A stretch of DNA of 13,023 bases from an uncultured Taibaiella sp. GTDB taxonomy: Bacteria; Bacteroidota; Bacteroidia; Chitinophagales; Chitinophagaceae. Of this stretch, positions 1 to 7,142 are shown one piece after another. The notes under the pieces were generated by a model. The model saw only the letters and a program-made list of their open reading frames with translations. It was not told the DNA's origin and made no database searches. The position numbers and the translations under genes are program-made. How positions within the stretch are numbered: position 1 is the stretch's first letter; every line of letters begins with the position of its first letter. Where the stretch lies: contig CALMXV010000047.1 in NCBI GenBank assembly GCA_937871155.1, forward strand, positions 1 through 13,023. Direction: 5' to 3'.

Positions 1-246
1 ACGACGCATTTTTGAGCTTATTTTCAAGCTCGTTGCTTGTCCTTTGTTTTTTAAATCAACATGGGTTATAGGTAGTGTTTTAACACCTGCCTCATGTTCG
101 GCATGAGGGATTATCCGAAGCATTCCATTTTTCTCGGAAATTTCAAAATCCAAATGGTGTGTTTCAATGTGTTTGCCTATCAATTTGTTTTTAATCTCTT
201 GAAGAGGCATGGAAGATTGGTATCGGTAAGTACGTTTGAAAATCAT
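1..246 (-). CDS. Hypothetical protein, N-terminal part (runs off the left edge)
   Basis: An open minus-strand frame starts at ATG 246-244 and stays open for 82 codons to the window edge, so the C-terminus is missing. An in-frame TGA at 255-253 closes it upstream. A second ATG lies at 210-208 (70 codons). I prefer the first because the extra residues (IFKRTYRYQSS) read like the opening beta strand of a small domain, but this is a judgement. The visible protein is soluble, with no signal peptide or membrane helix. It has mixed charged and hydrophobic strands, for example LDFEISEKNGMLRIIPHAEH and KTLPITHVDL, and ends in SSKMRR. The composition looks like a real protein, and the plus-strand frame over the same bases (94-282) looks like its shadow. 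A TAATTTTC at 290-283 could be a weak -7 element. I do not recognise the family and assign no function. Confidence 0.6.
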   Translation of the reverse strand, partial: MIFKRTYRYQSSMPLQEIKNKLIGKHIETHHLDFEISEKNGMLRIIPHAEHEAGVKTLPITHVDLKNKGQATSLKISSKMRR

Positions 247-605
247 AAGGCATCAATTTTTGTGAAGAAATATTTTTATTAGGAAAATTAATTATTCTTA
301 TTCATAAATGCAATGCTATTGATTAAAATCATTGTCTATTACATACTCATATTCAGCTAGATTTTCATGCTATTTATTTATATTGACAGAAGTAAATTGT
401 TTATGGTTGGGCAAAGCCAAAAATTAACTATAATAATTTGTAACATATTATAGATGCGTTATTTAAAAAATTGTTTACACTAAGAAATAATATACAAAAG
501 GAACAAATAGTAGTTCAATTTCACATTTTCACTTATTAGAAAATATGTGCAATACTTGTGTATAAAAAATTACTTAAATACGGTATTTTAAAAAAAGGTA
601 TTGGG
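247..605. other. Non-coding AT-rich spacer
   Basis: About 360 bases with frequent stops in all frames and no persuasive small gene, tRNA or strong terminator. It lies downstream of the DUF4175 gene and upstream of the partial gene, both on the minus strand, so it should hold a 3' end and a promoter. Only a weak -7-like TAATTTTC (290-283, minus) and a 13-base palindrome (576-588) are visible. Confidence 0.6.
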
Positions 606-3600
606 CTATTTGATAGAAACACCGATAGATTGATAATAGGAATTCACCATTTCTCTAAAATACGGTTTCAATTGTGGTGGTGCTGTTTTATAAACGTCTA
701 AGAGTTTCGAAGATTCTTGTAGGTATTTTTGTAGTTCCGGAGGTGCTATTTGAGTTATGTGCGTCGGATTTTTAGAAGAACGTTTATCATCTTGTTCTTG
801 TTCGCGAAGTGCTTTTTCTGACTCTAGAAGCCTTGTTATTATATCTTTTTGACGCAAGAGCATTTCACTATTCATCCTTCTATTGACCAAGTCCGTCTCG
901 TTCTTATCCATTTTATCTTGTATCTCTTTTAGTTCTTTAGCATTGCCCAATCCTTGGCTGTTTAGCAAGCTTTGTAAATCTTGTAATTGCTTTCTAAGTG
1001 CTGCTTGTTGCGCCGCCATTCTTGCTACTTGTTCGGATTCTCCCATTTCACCTTCACTGCCTTGTTGTTGTTCTTTCCCTTGTTTTTGACCTTGTTTTCC
1101 TTGTCGTTTTTCTATGGCATCTTTCATTTGCTGCACTGCATTTCCTAAGTCTTGTTGTTGACTTATAATATCACCTAATTGCTTGCCGGCACCAGGTTTA
1201 GGCTGTTTGCCCCCAGGTTTTTTACAGCTTCCTTGCTTCTCTCCTTCTTTCATTTGTTGGCTTTGCATCTGAAGTAGGTTCGCTAGTGTTTCATTGAGCA
1301 TTAAGGCTAAATTATTCGTTCGCATCATCACATATTGTTGGCGAGTAGTGGCTTCAGCTATTCTTCTTTGTTCAAGTCCTTCTTTTGAAAGCTGCATATT
1401 TTTTTCTAGCTCAGAAGTTTCTTTGTTGATGGTGGGTGCTAGTTTAAAAAGGCGTTTACTTAGAGAGAATAAGCTATCTCTTATCATGTAAGAGTTTTGA
1501 TGAAGTCTATGTTGTTCTCTTACATTATCTATATACTTTTGAGTTGTAGGAGGGGTTATTCTTACATTTTCCATCAAGGTTTCTTGGTCAAACGAAAGGC
1601 GCATTAAATTGGTCAATAATTGACGTACCGCTTTTATATCTAGTTCAATCTGCTCCATACTATTGCCATCTGCAGCAGATCTTAATGCCTTAGCCATTTG
1701 TTGTAAGTTTTCAGCAGCCTTGCTTTGTTGTTGGCTTGATTTCCCAGACTGGTTTTGCTGGAGCTGTTGCTCACTCTCTTGCATGTTTTGTTGAGCTTTA
1801 TTACCGGATTCTTGAATGTCGTCGAGGTCTTGTTTTTGCTGCATTTGTTTGCTTAATTCCTTCATCTCATTCATATCTTTCTTCATCATTTGGTCCAACT
1901 GCTTTTTAATTTCTTGCTGTTCTTTTTGCAAAGCAGTATTTGTTTGCTTTTGTTGATCTGTTTCTTTTTTAAGTTCGTTTTGCTTGTCCGCTAGCTTCTC
2001 TGTTTTATCTGCTAAGTCTTCCATTCTCATTTGCATTTCCAGTTTCTTCATCAGCTCTTTCATGCGCTCCATATCCATATTGAAAAGCTTATTTTGCTGT
2101 TCTATTTCTTTCATTTTTTGAAGAGAATTTTCTTTGTTGAGTTTCGTCATCATCTCTTCAATTTTTTTCATCATTTCCTGAATCTCTTTGTTCAGTAATT
2201 GATCCATTTGCTTTTTGAGGTCTTCTTGTTTTTCGTGTAGGTCTTCACTGAATTCTTTTTGTTTGCTTTGTTGAACTTGTTCTTCAAATCGCTTTTTGGT
2301 TTGCTCTAATTGTTGCTTTAGCTCCAATTGTTTATTCATTAAGTCTTGCAACGATTGTTGTTGTTCCCAATCCATTCGGTCGCTTTGCAGTAGTTTATTT
2401 TGAAGTTCTTTTAAATCATTTTTTATCTCTTTGGCTTGTTGTGCGCTGTTGCTCAAACCGGCATTTATTTGTTGTGCATTTGCTTGTATGGCGCTATCTA
2501 GTTGTTTGGGTTGAAGCATATGATAGCTCATCAATTCACTTTTGGTGGCTTTACTGCCTTGTATTGCATCGTTGTCCCATGCTTCTATAAAGTAAGTAAG
2601 TTTTTGCCCTAGCTGAAGCTGCAAAAGGCTGATGTCAAAATAATATTGAAAGGTAGTAAGCGTACCTCTAGATATTTTTAAGGGTACAGATTTAGCAATA
2701 AGAGTTTGATTGTTGGATGCTGTTATCTGATAATGAAATAGTACTTTTTGAATGCCGTAGTCATCACCTACTGTTCCGGATAATAAGATTTGATTTCCCG
2801 TTACTGTATCTCTAAATTCTTGAAGTTGAATAACCGGATATTCATCAGGAACGACTTTTACTTGGTATTTAAATTTCTCTTTGGTTGGAGATGCATGATT
2901 GCTAAAAGTTAATTCATAAGAACTGTCTTTTGTAAATGTGGCTTGGTAGCTACAGCTATTTTGAGAAATTGGTAGAACAATAGCTGCAGAAGAGCCAAAT
3001 TGAATAGTCGCTTTTTTGGTATAAGCATTTTGAATGTTCCATTTAAGTAGAGTACCGGCTGGTATAGTTAGGTCACCCAAGCTTAGTAAAGTTTCATCTT
3101 TCTTTTGTGTATAGTCAGGATAATCTATTTGGAGTTTTACCGCTTTAATTAAAGGTTTTTGCAACACGTTTAGCTTGTAACTAGAAGAATAAAATCCAGA
3201 GGCGGATAACTTAAAAGAAATGGATTCGACAAGATTCTTAAAAGTATATTGAAAGCTGTTTTTATCCATTTTCATCATGGCTATTTTTTCATCTCCTGCT
3301 ATGATATACATGGCTTGAGGAGTTGCTGTACCTTCTGTTTTTACGGTAAGTATAAAATCTGAATTACGGGTAGTAGCAAGTGGTAGAGACGTGATAATAA
3401 ATTGAAAGGGTGCAGGCTTTTCAAAAACTTTGGTAGGTTGGAAGAGCCGCTCAGATGCTTCAGTAAAAACACGAGGCGTAAAGACCAGTATTGTAATGGC
3501 AACTAATAGCAAGGGTAATAAGTAAGGCAAGTATTTTTTATTTTTTCTAAAATCTACTGCGGTCGATATAGGTAATAAAGAAAGTTGACTGGCTTTTTGT

Positions 3601-3995
3601 TGGATGCTTGCTTCTATCAAATCTTTACTAGCTGCATCATAGGGATGGTTCTTCAGTTGAAGGATATTTAAAAGCTTATCACTGATTTCTGAAAAGTGCG
3701 TGCCTATAATCTTTGCGGCTTCTTCATGTGAGAGGGTCTTCCCAAGTTTCGCCATTTTAATTAAAGGGATTACAACCCATTTCACTAAAGTATAGCCACC
3801 TGCCAAAACAAAAAAAGCAATGAGTAAAGTTCTCACCCAAACATTCCAATACATAAAATACTCACCAATGGAAATGGTGAGAAAATAGAAAAGAATACAA
3901 ATTGAAAAAAGTAACGCCCCTCGTAAAAGCTGGTTGGCATAATACTTTCTTATGAAAGAGTCAATCTTTGTAATCAGCCAGTCATAATGATTCAT
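606..3995 (-). CDS. DUF4175 family membrane protein with long Gln-rich coiled coil
   Basis: A 1129-residue protein of the size and layout of Bacteroidota DUF4175 proteins, whose molecular role is not known. Two hydrophobic segments lie near the N-terminus (about 27-46 and 55-78) and a third at about 155-173. Between them is a short soluble stretch containing SHEEAAKIIGTHFSEISDKLLN. A beta-rich region with Ig-like spacing follows (about 190-490, including VPDEYPVIQLQEF and DDYGIQ). A Gln/Lys/Glu/Met-rich coiled coil occupies about 500-760. A helical section (about 780-910) leads to a Gly/Lys/Gln-rich stretch (917-985) with Cys924, and a final helical tail ends at GVSIK. The likely topology is anchored in the inner membrane with the bulk outside the cytoplasm, which is inference. 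The start at ATG 3995 fits because the first membrane helix follows within 30 residues. Nothing nearby on the same strand suggests a partner, and the Bat/MoxR aerotolerance genes are not in the window. Family call is firm; function is open. Confidence 0.85.
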   Translation of the reverse strand: MNHYDWLITKIDSFIRKYYANQLLRGALLFSICILFYFLTISIGEYFMYWNVWVRTLLIAFFVLAGGYTLVKWVVIPLIKMAKLGKTLSHEEAAKIIGTHFSEISDKLLNILQLKNHPYDAASKDLIEASIQQKASQLSLLPISTAVDFRKNKKYLPYLLPLLLVAITILVFTPRVFTEASERLFQPTKVFEKPAPFQFIITSLPLATTRNSDFILTVKTEGTATPQAMYIIAGDEKIAMMKMDKNSFQYTFKNLVESISFKLSASGFYSSSYKLNVLQKPLIKAVKLQIDYPDYTQKKDETLLSLGDLTIPAGTLLKWNIQNAYTKKATIQFGSSAAIVLPISQNSCSYQATFTKDSSYELTFSNHASPTKEKFKYQVKVVPDEYPVIQLQEFRDTVTGNQILLSGTVGDDYGIQKVLFHYQITASNNQTLIAKSVPLKISRGTLTTFQYYFDISLLQLQLGQKLTYFIEAWDNDAIQGSKATKSELMSYHMLQPKQLDSAIQANAQQINAGLSNSAQQAKEIKNDLKELQNKLLQSDRMDWEQQQSLQDLMNKQLELKQQLEQTKKRFEEQVQQSKQKEFSEDLHEKQEDLKKQMDQLLNKEIQEMMKKIEEMMTKLNKENSLQKMKEIEQQNKLFNMDMERMKELMKKLEMQMRMEDLADKTEKLADKQNELKKETDQQKQTNTALQKEQQEIKKQLDQMMKKDMNEMKELSKQMQQKQDLDDIQESGNKAQQNMQESEQQLQQNQSGKSSQQQSKAAENLQQMAKALRSAADGNSMEQIELDIKAVRQLLTNLMRLSFDQETLMENVRITPPTTQKYIDNVREQHRLHQNSYMIRDSLFSLSKRLFKLAPTINKETSELEKNMQLSKEGLEQRRIAEATTRQQYVMMRTNNLALMLNETLANLLQMQSQQMKEGEKQGSCKKPGGKQPKPGAGKQLGDIISQQQDLGNAVQQMKDAIEKRQGKQGQKQGKEQQQGSEGEMGESEQVARMAAQQAALRKQLQDLQSLLNSQGLGNAKELKEIQDKMDKNETDLVNRRMNSEMLLRQKDIITRLLESEKALREQEQDDKRSSKNPTHITQIAPPELQKYLQESSKLLDVYKTAPPQLKPYFREMVNSYYQSIGVSIK

Positions 3996-4028
3996 AATGC
4001 CTAAATACCGTATAGTTGTCCTTGCAAT

Positions 4029-4036
4029 TTAAGGTA
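4029..4036 (-). promoter_or_regulatory. Possible -7 element for the DUF4175 gene
   Basis: Minus-strand TACCTTAA resembles the Bacteroidota -7 consensus TAnnTTTG and lies 33 bases upstream of the ATG, leaving a leader of roughly 25 nt. No TTTG is seen at the expected -33 distance, so the support is weak. Confidence 0.3.
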
Positions 4037-4183
4037 TTTTATTTCGTAAGCCTTGTTAACTTTCGTTGAAAATAACAGGTATTAATTTACTTACATCATC
4101 GGATTTATTAAGATGATTAAGTCTATACGAAATTTGAAGTTGAATTTTTAAAAGACTATAAAGGGAGTGCCAATGATATATAC

Positions 4184-4309
4184 TTAGCGTCTTCTTGCTT
4201 TGTAGTTTTTGTTGATGTCATTTCCACAACCACAGCCTTTACCGGTTGCACAACTTTGAAATAATATACTTGAGCTTATCAATGTCATTAGGATAACAAT
4301 TGTTTTCAT
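4184..4309 (-). CDS. Small Cys-rich lipoprotein, 41 aa
   Basis: A complete short gene, ATG at 4309-4307 to TAA at 4186-4184. The N-terminus has one lysine (MKT), then a hydrophobic stretch, then a relaxed lipobox ILFQSC with the acceptor Cys at residue 20, so signal peptidase II processing and lipidation are likely. The mature peptide would be only 22 residues. It begins CATGKGCGCGND and carries two more cysteines (26 and 28) in a Gly-Cys-Gly-Cys-Gly run, then a basic tail KARRR. Short lipoproteins of this build are common in Bacteroidota, but I do not know a function. The three cysteines could bind a metal or form disulfides, which is inference. It is divergent from the glycosyltransferase at 4365, with about 55 bp between their starts, and a TACCTTTA element lies at a suitable distance upstream. 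The gene reading rests on the signal peptide, the lipobox and a clean stop. Confidence 0.65.
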   Translation of the reverse strand: MKTIVILMTLISSSILFQSCATGKGCGCGNDINKNYKARRR

Positions 4310-4349
4310 CTTAAATACTCTGCTCATTTGGCTACATTTGCTTTGCGTT

Positions 4350-4357
4350 TAAAGGTA
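4350..4357 (-). promoter_or_regulatory. Possible -7 element for the small lipoprotein gene
   Basis: Minus-strand TACCTTTA matches TAnnTTTG at all but the last base and lies 40 bases upstream of the lipoprotein ATG. It resembles the TACCTTAA upstream of the DUF4175 gene. No clear -33 TTTG accompanies it. It also sits in the divergent gap before the glycosyltransferase. Confidence 0.35.
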
Positions 4358-4364
4358 CAGTTTC

Positions 4365-5465
4365 CTGATAAATAATACGACACATAAAACCATCTTACTA
4401 GCACCCTTAGATTGGGGGCTAGGACATACAACACGTATCACCATTTTGATACAGTATTTATTAAAGAAACAACATAAAGTTATCGTAGCAGGAAATAGTT
4501 GGCAGTTGAATTATTTAACCCAAACATTCCCAGGCATCGAAACACTTTTATTAAATGGATATGAAATTCGTTATCCTAAAGATGGGCGCTGGTTTTCATT
4601 GAATATACTTAAGCAGCTCCCTCAACTTTTAAGAAGTATAAAACAAGAAAATATTTGGCTTCGAGAACAATGTAATAAGTTAAAAGTGGATGCCGTTATT
4701 TCAGACAATCGTTATGGACTTTATCATCCATCTATTCCTACGGTTATCATGACCCACCAACTGGCACCTAAAACGGGCTTAGGTATTTGGGCAGATCGAC
4801 TGTTTAAATTTTTGCACGATAAACTGCTTAAAAAATTTTCAAAATGCTGGGTGGTAGATGTGGCAGAGGAGCCTAACTTAAGCGGAGATTTAGGACATCC
4901 ACGCTCTACAAATAATCAGATTGAATATTTGGGATTGCTTTCTCAATTTTCAGACAGAGATTCATTACCAAAATCAAAAGAACATTTGTTGATACTACTT
5001 TCTGGACCCGAACCACAACGAACAATTTTATCAAAGATGTTATGGCAGCAAGTAATTCAACTGAAACAGCCAATCGTTTTTGTAGAAGGTAGCCACAATG
5101 CTATAAAGCCTGATGTTATTCCCTCTCATATTGCCTATTATCAGCAGCTGATAAAAGAAGACCTATTGCCTATTTTATATAAAGCCTCTATGGTGGTTTG
5201 TAGAAGCGGCTATTCTACATTGATGGACTTAGTCGCAGTAGATAAGAAAGCCATTTTGATTCCAACACCTGGTCAGGCCGAACAAGAATATCTTGCAAAG
5301 AAACTGAATCGCGAAGGTGTTTTTTATAGTTCGATACAACAAGATTTTCAACTTGCACATCATTTAGTTTCTGTCGAAAAATTCCCTTTCAATAAAATCA
5401 ACTTAAAATATGGATTGAATCAATATCAGAATGTATTGGATACTTGGCTTAATGATTTACCTTAA
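4365..5465 (+). CDS. GT-B glycosyltransferase, MurG/GT28-like, non-AUG start
   Basis: A predicted nucleotide-sugar glycosyltransferase of about 366 residues, cytoplasmic or membrane-associated. The N-terminal half carries KTILLAPLDWGLGHTTR (the GxGH loop of GT-B enzymes, residues 8-24) and ISDNRYGLY (about 112-120). The C-terminal half has LLSGPEPQR (about 211), then CRSGYSTLMDL (about 279) and PTPGQAEQEYLA (about 300), matching the sugar-nucleotide-binding pattern of MurG-like GT28 domains. The start is odd. The frame is open back to a TAA at 4350-4352, but the first standard start codon is TTG at 4446, which would delete the GxGH loop. I place the start at CTG 4365; ATA 4368 and ACG 4377 are alternatives. 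No ATG lies between the upstream stop and the motif in any frame, so a simple frameshift does not explain it. Acceptor and donor are unknown. Other genes for polysaccharide synthesis are not adjacent. Family call is strong; the exact start is uncertain. Confidence 0.85.
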   Translation: MINNTTHKTILLAPLDWGLGHTTRITILIQYLLKKQHKVIVAGNSWQLNYLTQTFPGIETLLLNGYEIRYPKDGRWFSLNILKQLPQLLRSIKQENIWLREQCNKLKVDAVISDNRYGLYHPSIPTVIMTHQLAPKTGLGIWADRLFKFLHDKLLKKFSKCWVVDVAEEPNLSGDLGHPRSTNNQIEYLGLLSQFSDRDSLPKSKEHLLILLSGPEPQRTILSKMLWQQVIQLKQPIVFVEGSHNAIKPDVIPSHIAYYQQLIKEDLLPILYKASMVVCRSGYSTLMDLVAVDKKAILIPTPGQAEQEYLAKKLNREGVFYSSIQQDFQLAHHLVSVEKFPFNKINLKYGLNQYQNVLDTWLNDLP

Positions 5466-5498
5466 TTAGCCCTACCTTAAAAATCCACAAACAGTTCT

Positions 5499-5506
5499 TA
5501 CATTCG
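5499..5506 (+). promoter_or_regulatory. Possible -7 element for scoAB
   Basis: TACATTCG lies 23 bases upstream of the scoA ATG and resembles TAnnTTTG with one change. The TTTG at 5507-5510 follows it and is not a -33 box. The 63-bp gap from the glycosyltransferase has no terminator, so read-through from upstream is also possible. Confidence 0.25.
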
Positions 5507-5528
5507 TTTGATAAAAAAGAAGTAAGAA

Positions 5529-6227
5529 ATGAATAAAGTAGTTGCCAATGCTGAAGAAGCAATAAAAGATATTGAATCCGGTGCAACCATTATGTTTGGT
5601 GGCTTTGGCTTGTGTGGGATTCCTGAAAATTGTATTCAAGCGATTGTGAAAAAGGGAATAAATAATCTAACCTGTATTTCCAATAATGCCGGTGTAGATG
5701 ATTTTGGAATAGGATTAATGTTACAAAAAAGGCAATTAAAAAAAATGATTGCCTCCTATGTTGGGGAGAATGCAGAGTTTGAAAGACAGCTATTGTCCGG
5801 TGAGTTAGAAGTAGATTTGGTGCCTCAAGGTACCTTAGCTACTAGGTGTATGATTGCAGGATATGGTATTCCTTTCGTTCCGTTATTGGCTGGTGTAGGT
5901 ACCGAGGTTGCAGAAGGAAAGGAAACGGTTACTAGAAACGGCAAGCAATACCTGATAGAAGAAGCTTTTGATGCGGATTTTGCTATCGTAAAGGCTTGGA
6001 AAGGCGACAAATTAGGGAATTTGATTTTTAGAGACACCGCTAGAAACTTCAACCCACTAATGGCAATGGCTGGTAAAATAACCATTGCAGAAGTAGAAGA
6101 ATTGGTAGAACCGGGAACATTAGACCCCAATACGATTCATACACCGGGTATCTATGTAAATAGAATTTTCCAAGGTGTAACTTATGAAAAACGTATTGAA
6201 CAGCGAACAACTAGAAAACGCAACTAG
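5529..6227 (+). CDS. scoA: 3-oxoacid (succinyl-CoA) CoA-transferase subunit A
   Basis: The alpha subunit (232 aa) of a two-subunit class I CoA-transferase. The pair moves CoA from succinyl-CoA to a 3-oxoacid such as acetoacetate, giving acetoacetyl-CoA in the cytoplasm. The glycine-rich MFGGFGLCGIPE signature is at residues 22-33, followed by LTCISNNAG and DDFGIG, then KMIASYVGENAEFERQ, LVPQGTLATRCMIAGYGIPFVP (about 98-118), and GNLIFRDTARNFNPLMAMAG (about 163-182). The NRKT-like C-terminus IYVNRIFQGVTYEKRIEQR is also typical. Length matches the usual subunit A. The ATG has an A/G-rich leader (AAGAAGTAAGAA) that could act as a weak ribosome site. Subunit B starts 52 bp downstream on the same strand, and both end at one terminator, so they form a two-gene operon. 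Related acetate or butyrate CoA-transferases (AtoD/A) share the fold, so the exact acid is inferred from the closer resemblance to SCOT. Confidence 0.93.
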   Translation: MNKVVANAEEAIKDIESGATIMFGGFGLCGIPENCIQAIVKKGINNLTCISNNAGVDDFGIGLMLQKRQLKKMIASYVGENAEFERQLLSGELEVDLVPQGTLATRCMIAGYGIPFVPLLAGVGTEVAEGKETVTRNGKQYLIEEAFDADFAIVKAWKGDKLGNLIFRDTARNFNPLMAMAGKITIAEVEELVEPGTLDPNTIHTPGIYVNRIFQGVTYEKRIEQRTTRKRN

Positions 6228-6279
6228 CTATAGGGCTAGACTCAATTTTATTTATAATAACAATCAACAATAAAAAATA

Positions 6280-6936
6280 ATGGCACTCAATAAAGAACAA
6301 ATTGCACAACGAATCGCTAAGGAGTTGCAAGATGGATATTATGTGAATCTTGGTATTGGTATCCCAACGATGGTAGCCAACTATATTCCTGATGGAATTA
6401 ATGTGGTGTTGCAAAGTGAAAATGGATTATTAGGTATGGGACCTTTCCCTTTTGAAGGCGATGAAGATGCAGACTTAATCAATGCAGGAAAACAAACAAT
6501 CACAACCTTGCCGGGTTCTGCTATTTTTGATAGTGCGATGAGCTTTGGCATGATACGTTCCGGTAGAGTAGATTTAACGGTATTAGGAGCCATGGAAGTC
6601 GCAGAAAATGGAGACATTGCCAATTGGAAAATCCCTGGCAAAATGGTGAAAGGAATGGGCGGAGCGATGGACTTAGTGGCTGCAGCTAAGAATATCATTG
6701 TGGCTATGCAGCATACCGATAAAGCAGGAAATTCTAAATTACTACCCAAATGTTCGTTGCCTATTACAGGGCTAAGGTGTGTAAAAAAGATTGTTTCGGA
6801 TCTCGGGGTTTTTGATGTTGCAGCAGGTGGTTTTGTGCTTCGCGAATATGCTCCTGGGGTAACAGTAGAGGAGATTAAAGCAAAAACGGCAGGAAAGTTG
6901 ACTATTGCTGCTGATGTAAAAGAGATTAGCTTTTAA
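6280..6936 (+). CDS. scoB: 3-oxoacid (succinyl-CoA) CoA-transferase subunit B
   Basis: The beta subunit (218 aa), which carries the catalytic glutamate. The motif LQSENGLLGMGP (residues 44-55) holds Glu47, equivalent to the Glu that forms the enzyme-CoA thioester in this family. Upstream is VNLGIGIPTMVANYIP (about 22-37), and downstream are LPGSAIFDSAMSFGMIRSGRVDLTVLGAMEV (about 76-106) and WKIPGKMVKGMGGAMDLVAAAK (about 114-135), all standard for SCOT/AtoA subunits. The C-terminus ends in DVKEISF. The ATG follows an A-rich leader with no Shine-Dalgarno, as usual in Bacteroidota. With scoA it makes a heteromeric enzyme. Length and motifs are intact, so it should be active. Confidence 0.94.
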   Translation: MALNKEQIAQRIAKELQDGYYVNLGIGIPTMVANYIPDGINVVLQSENGLLGMGPFPFEGDEDADLINAGKQTITTLPGSAIFDSAMSFGMIRSGRVDLTVLGAMEVAENGDIANWKIPGKMVKGMGGAMDLVAAAKNIIVAMQHTDKAGNSKLLPKCSLPITGLRCVKKIVSDLGVFDVAAGGFVLREYAPGVTVEEIKAKTAGKLTIAADVKEISF

Positions 6937-6962
6937 AAATAAAACTCTAAATAGTTAAATAG

Positions 6963-6995
6963 AACAGCTCCTTTCATGGCGGAAGGAGCTGTTTT
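6963..6995 (+). terminator. Rho-independent terminator after scoB
   Basis: A perfect 11-bp stem, AACAGCTCCTT (6963-6973) with AAGGAGCTGTT (6983-6993), encloses a 9-base interval and runs into TTTT at 6992-6995. The stem can extend inward by G-U and C-G pairs. It lies 26 bases after the scoB stop and separates the operon from bamD. Confidence 0.88.
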
Positions 6996-7118
6996 GTATA
7001 TAAATCACAATTAATAGTAAAAGCTTATTAGTAATAGTTTAACTGCAAAAGTATTTCTAAAAAATGGGCATTTTAGAATGTTGTAATTAGAAAATCCCTA
7101 TCTATGCATAATATTATT

Positions 7119-7126
7119 TACCTTCG
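7119..7126 (+). promoter_or_regulatory. Possible -7 element for bamD-rpoZ
   Basis: TACCTTCG resembles the Bacteroidota -7 box TAnnTTTG. It lies 16 bases before the ATG at 7143, giving a very short leader, and overlaps the longer open frame from ATG 7104. If used, it rules out the 7104 start. No -33 TTTG is visible. Confidence 0.35.
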
Positions 7127-7142
7127 CATCCTTTTATTTTTC

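Noticed and set aside
90..108. CCTCATG-TTCGG-CATGAGG hairpin
   Set aside because: The stem is perfect at 7 bp but lies inside the coding frame of the partial minus-strand gene, with no T run on either side.
94..282. Plus-strand open frame of 62 codons
   Set aside because: It overlaps the minus-strand frame, which has the more protein-like composition; this one looks like its shadow.
883..1491. Plus-strand open frames rich in Ser, Cys and Leu
   Set aside because: They are the complement of the Gln/Lys-rich coiled-coil codons of the DUF4175 gene.
1700..2500. Repetitive TTG/CTT-rich DNA resembling a tandem repeat
   Set aside because: The bias comes from Gln, Lys and Glu codons in the coiled coil; there is no regular repeat unit.
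4446..5465. Glycosyltransferase start at TTG 4446
   Set aside because: It would remove the conserved DWGLGH loop encoded just upstream in the same frame.
5825..6130. Minus-strand open frame of 101 codons inside scoA
   Set aside because: It lies fully within a well-recognised gene and its product resembles nothing.
6224..6239. CTAGC-TATAGG-GCTAG hairpin at the scoA end
   Set aside because: A 5-bp stem without a T run; too weak to end transcription, and scoB follows closely.
6381..6749. Minus-strand open frame of 122 codons inside scoB
   Set aside because: It is antisense to a gene with clear catalytic motifs and lacks any domain pattern.
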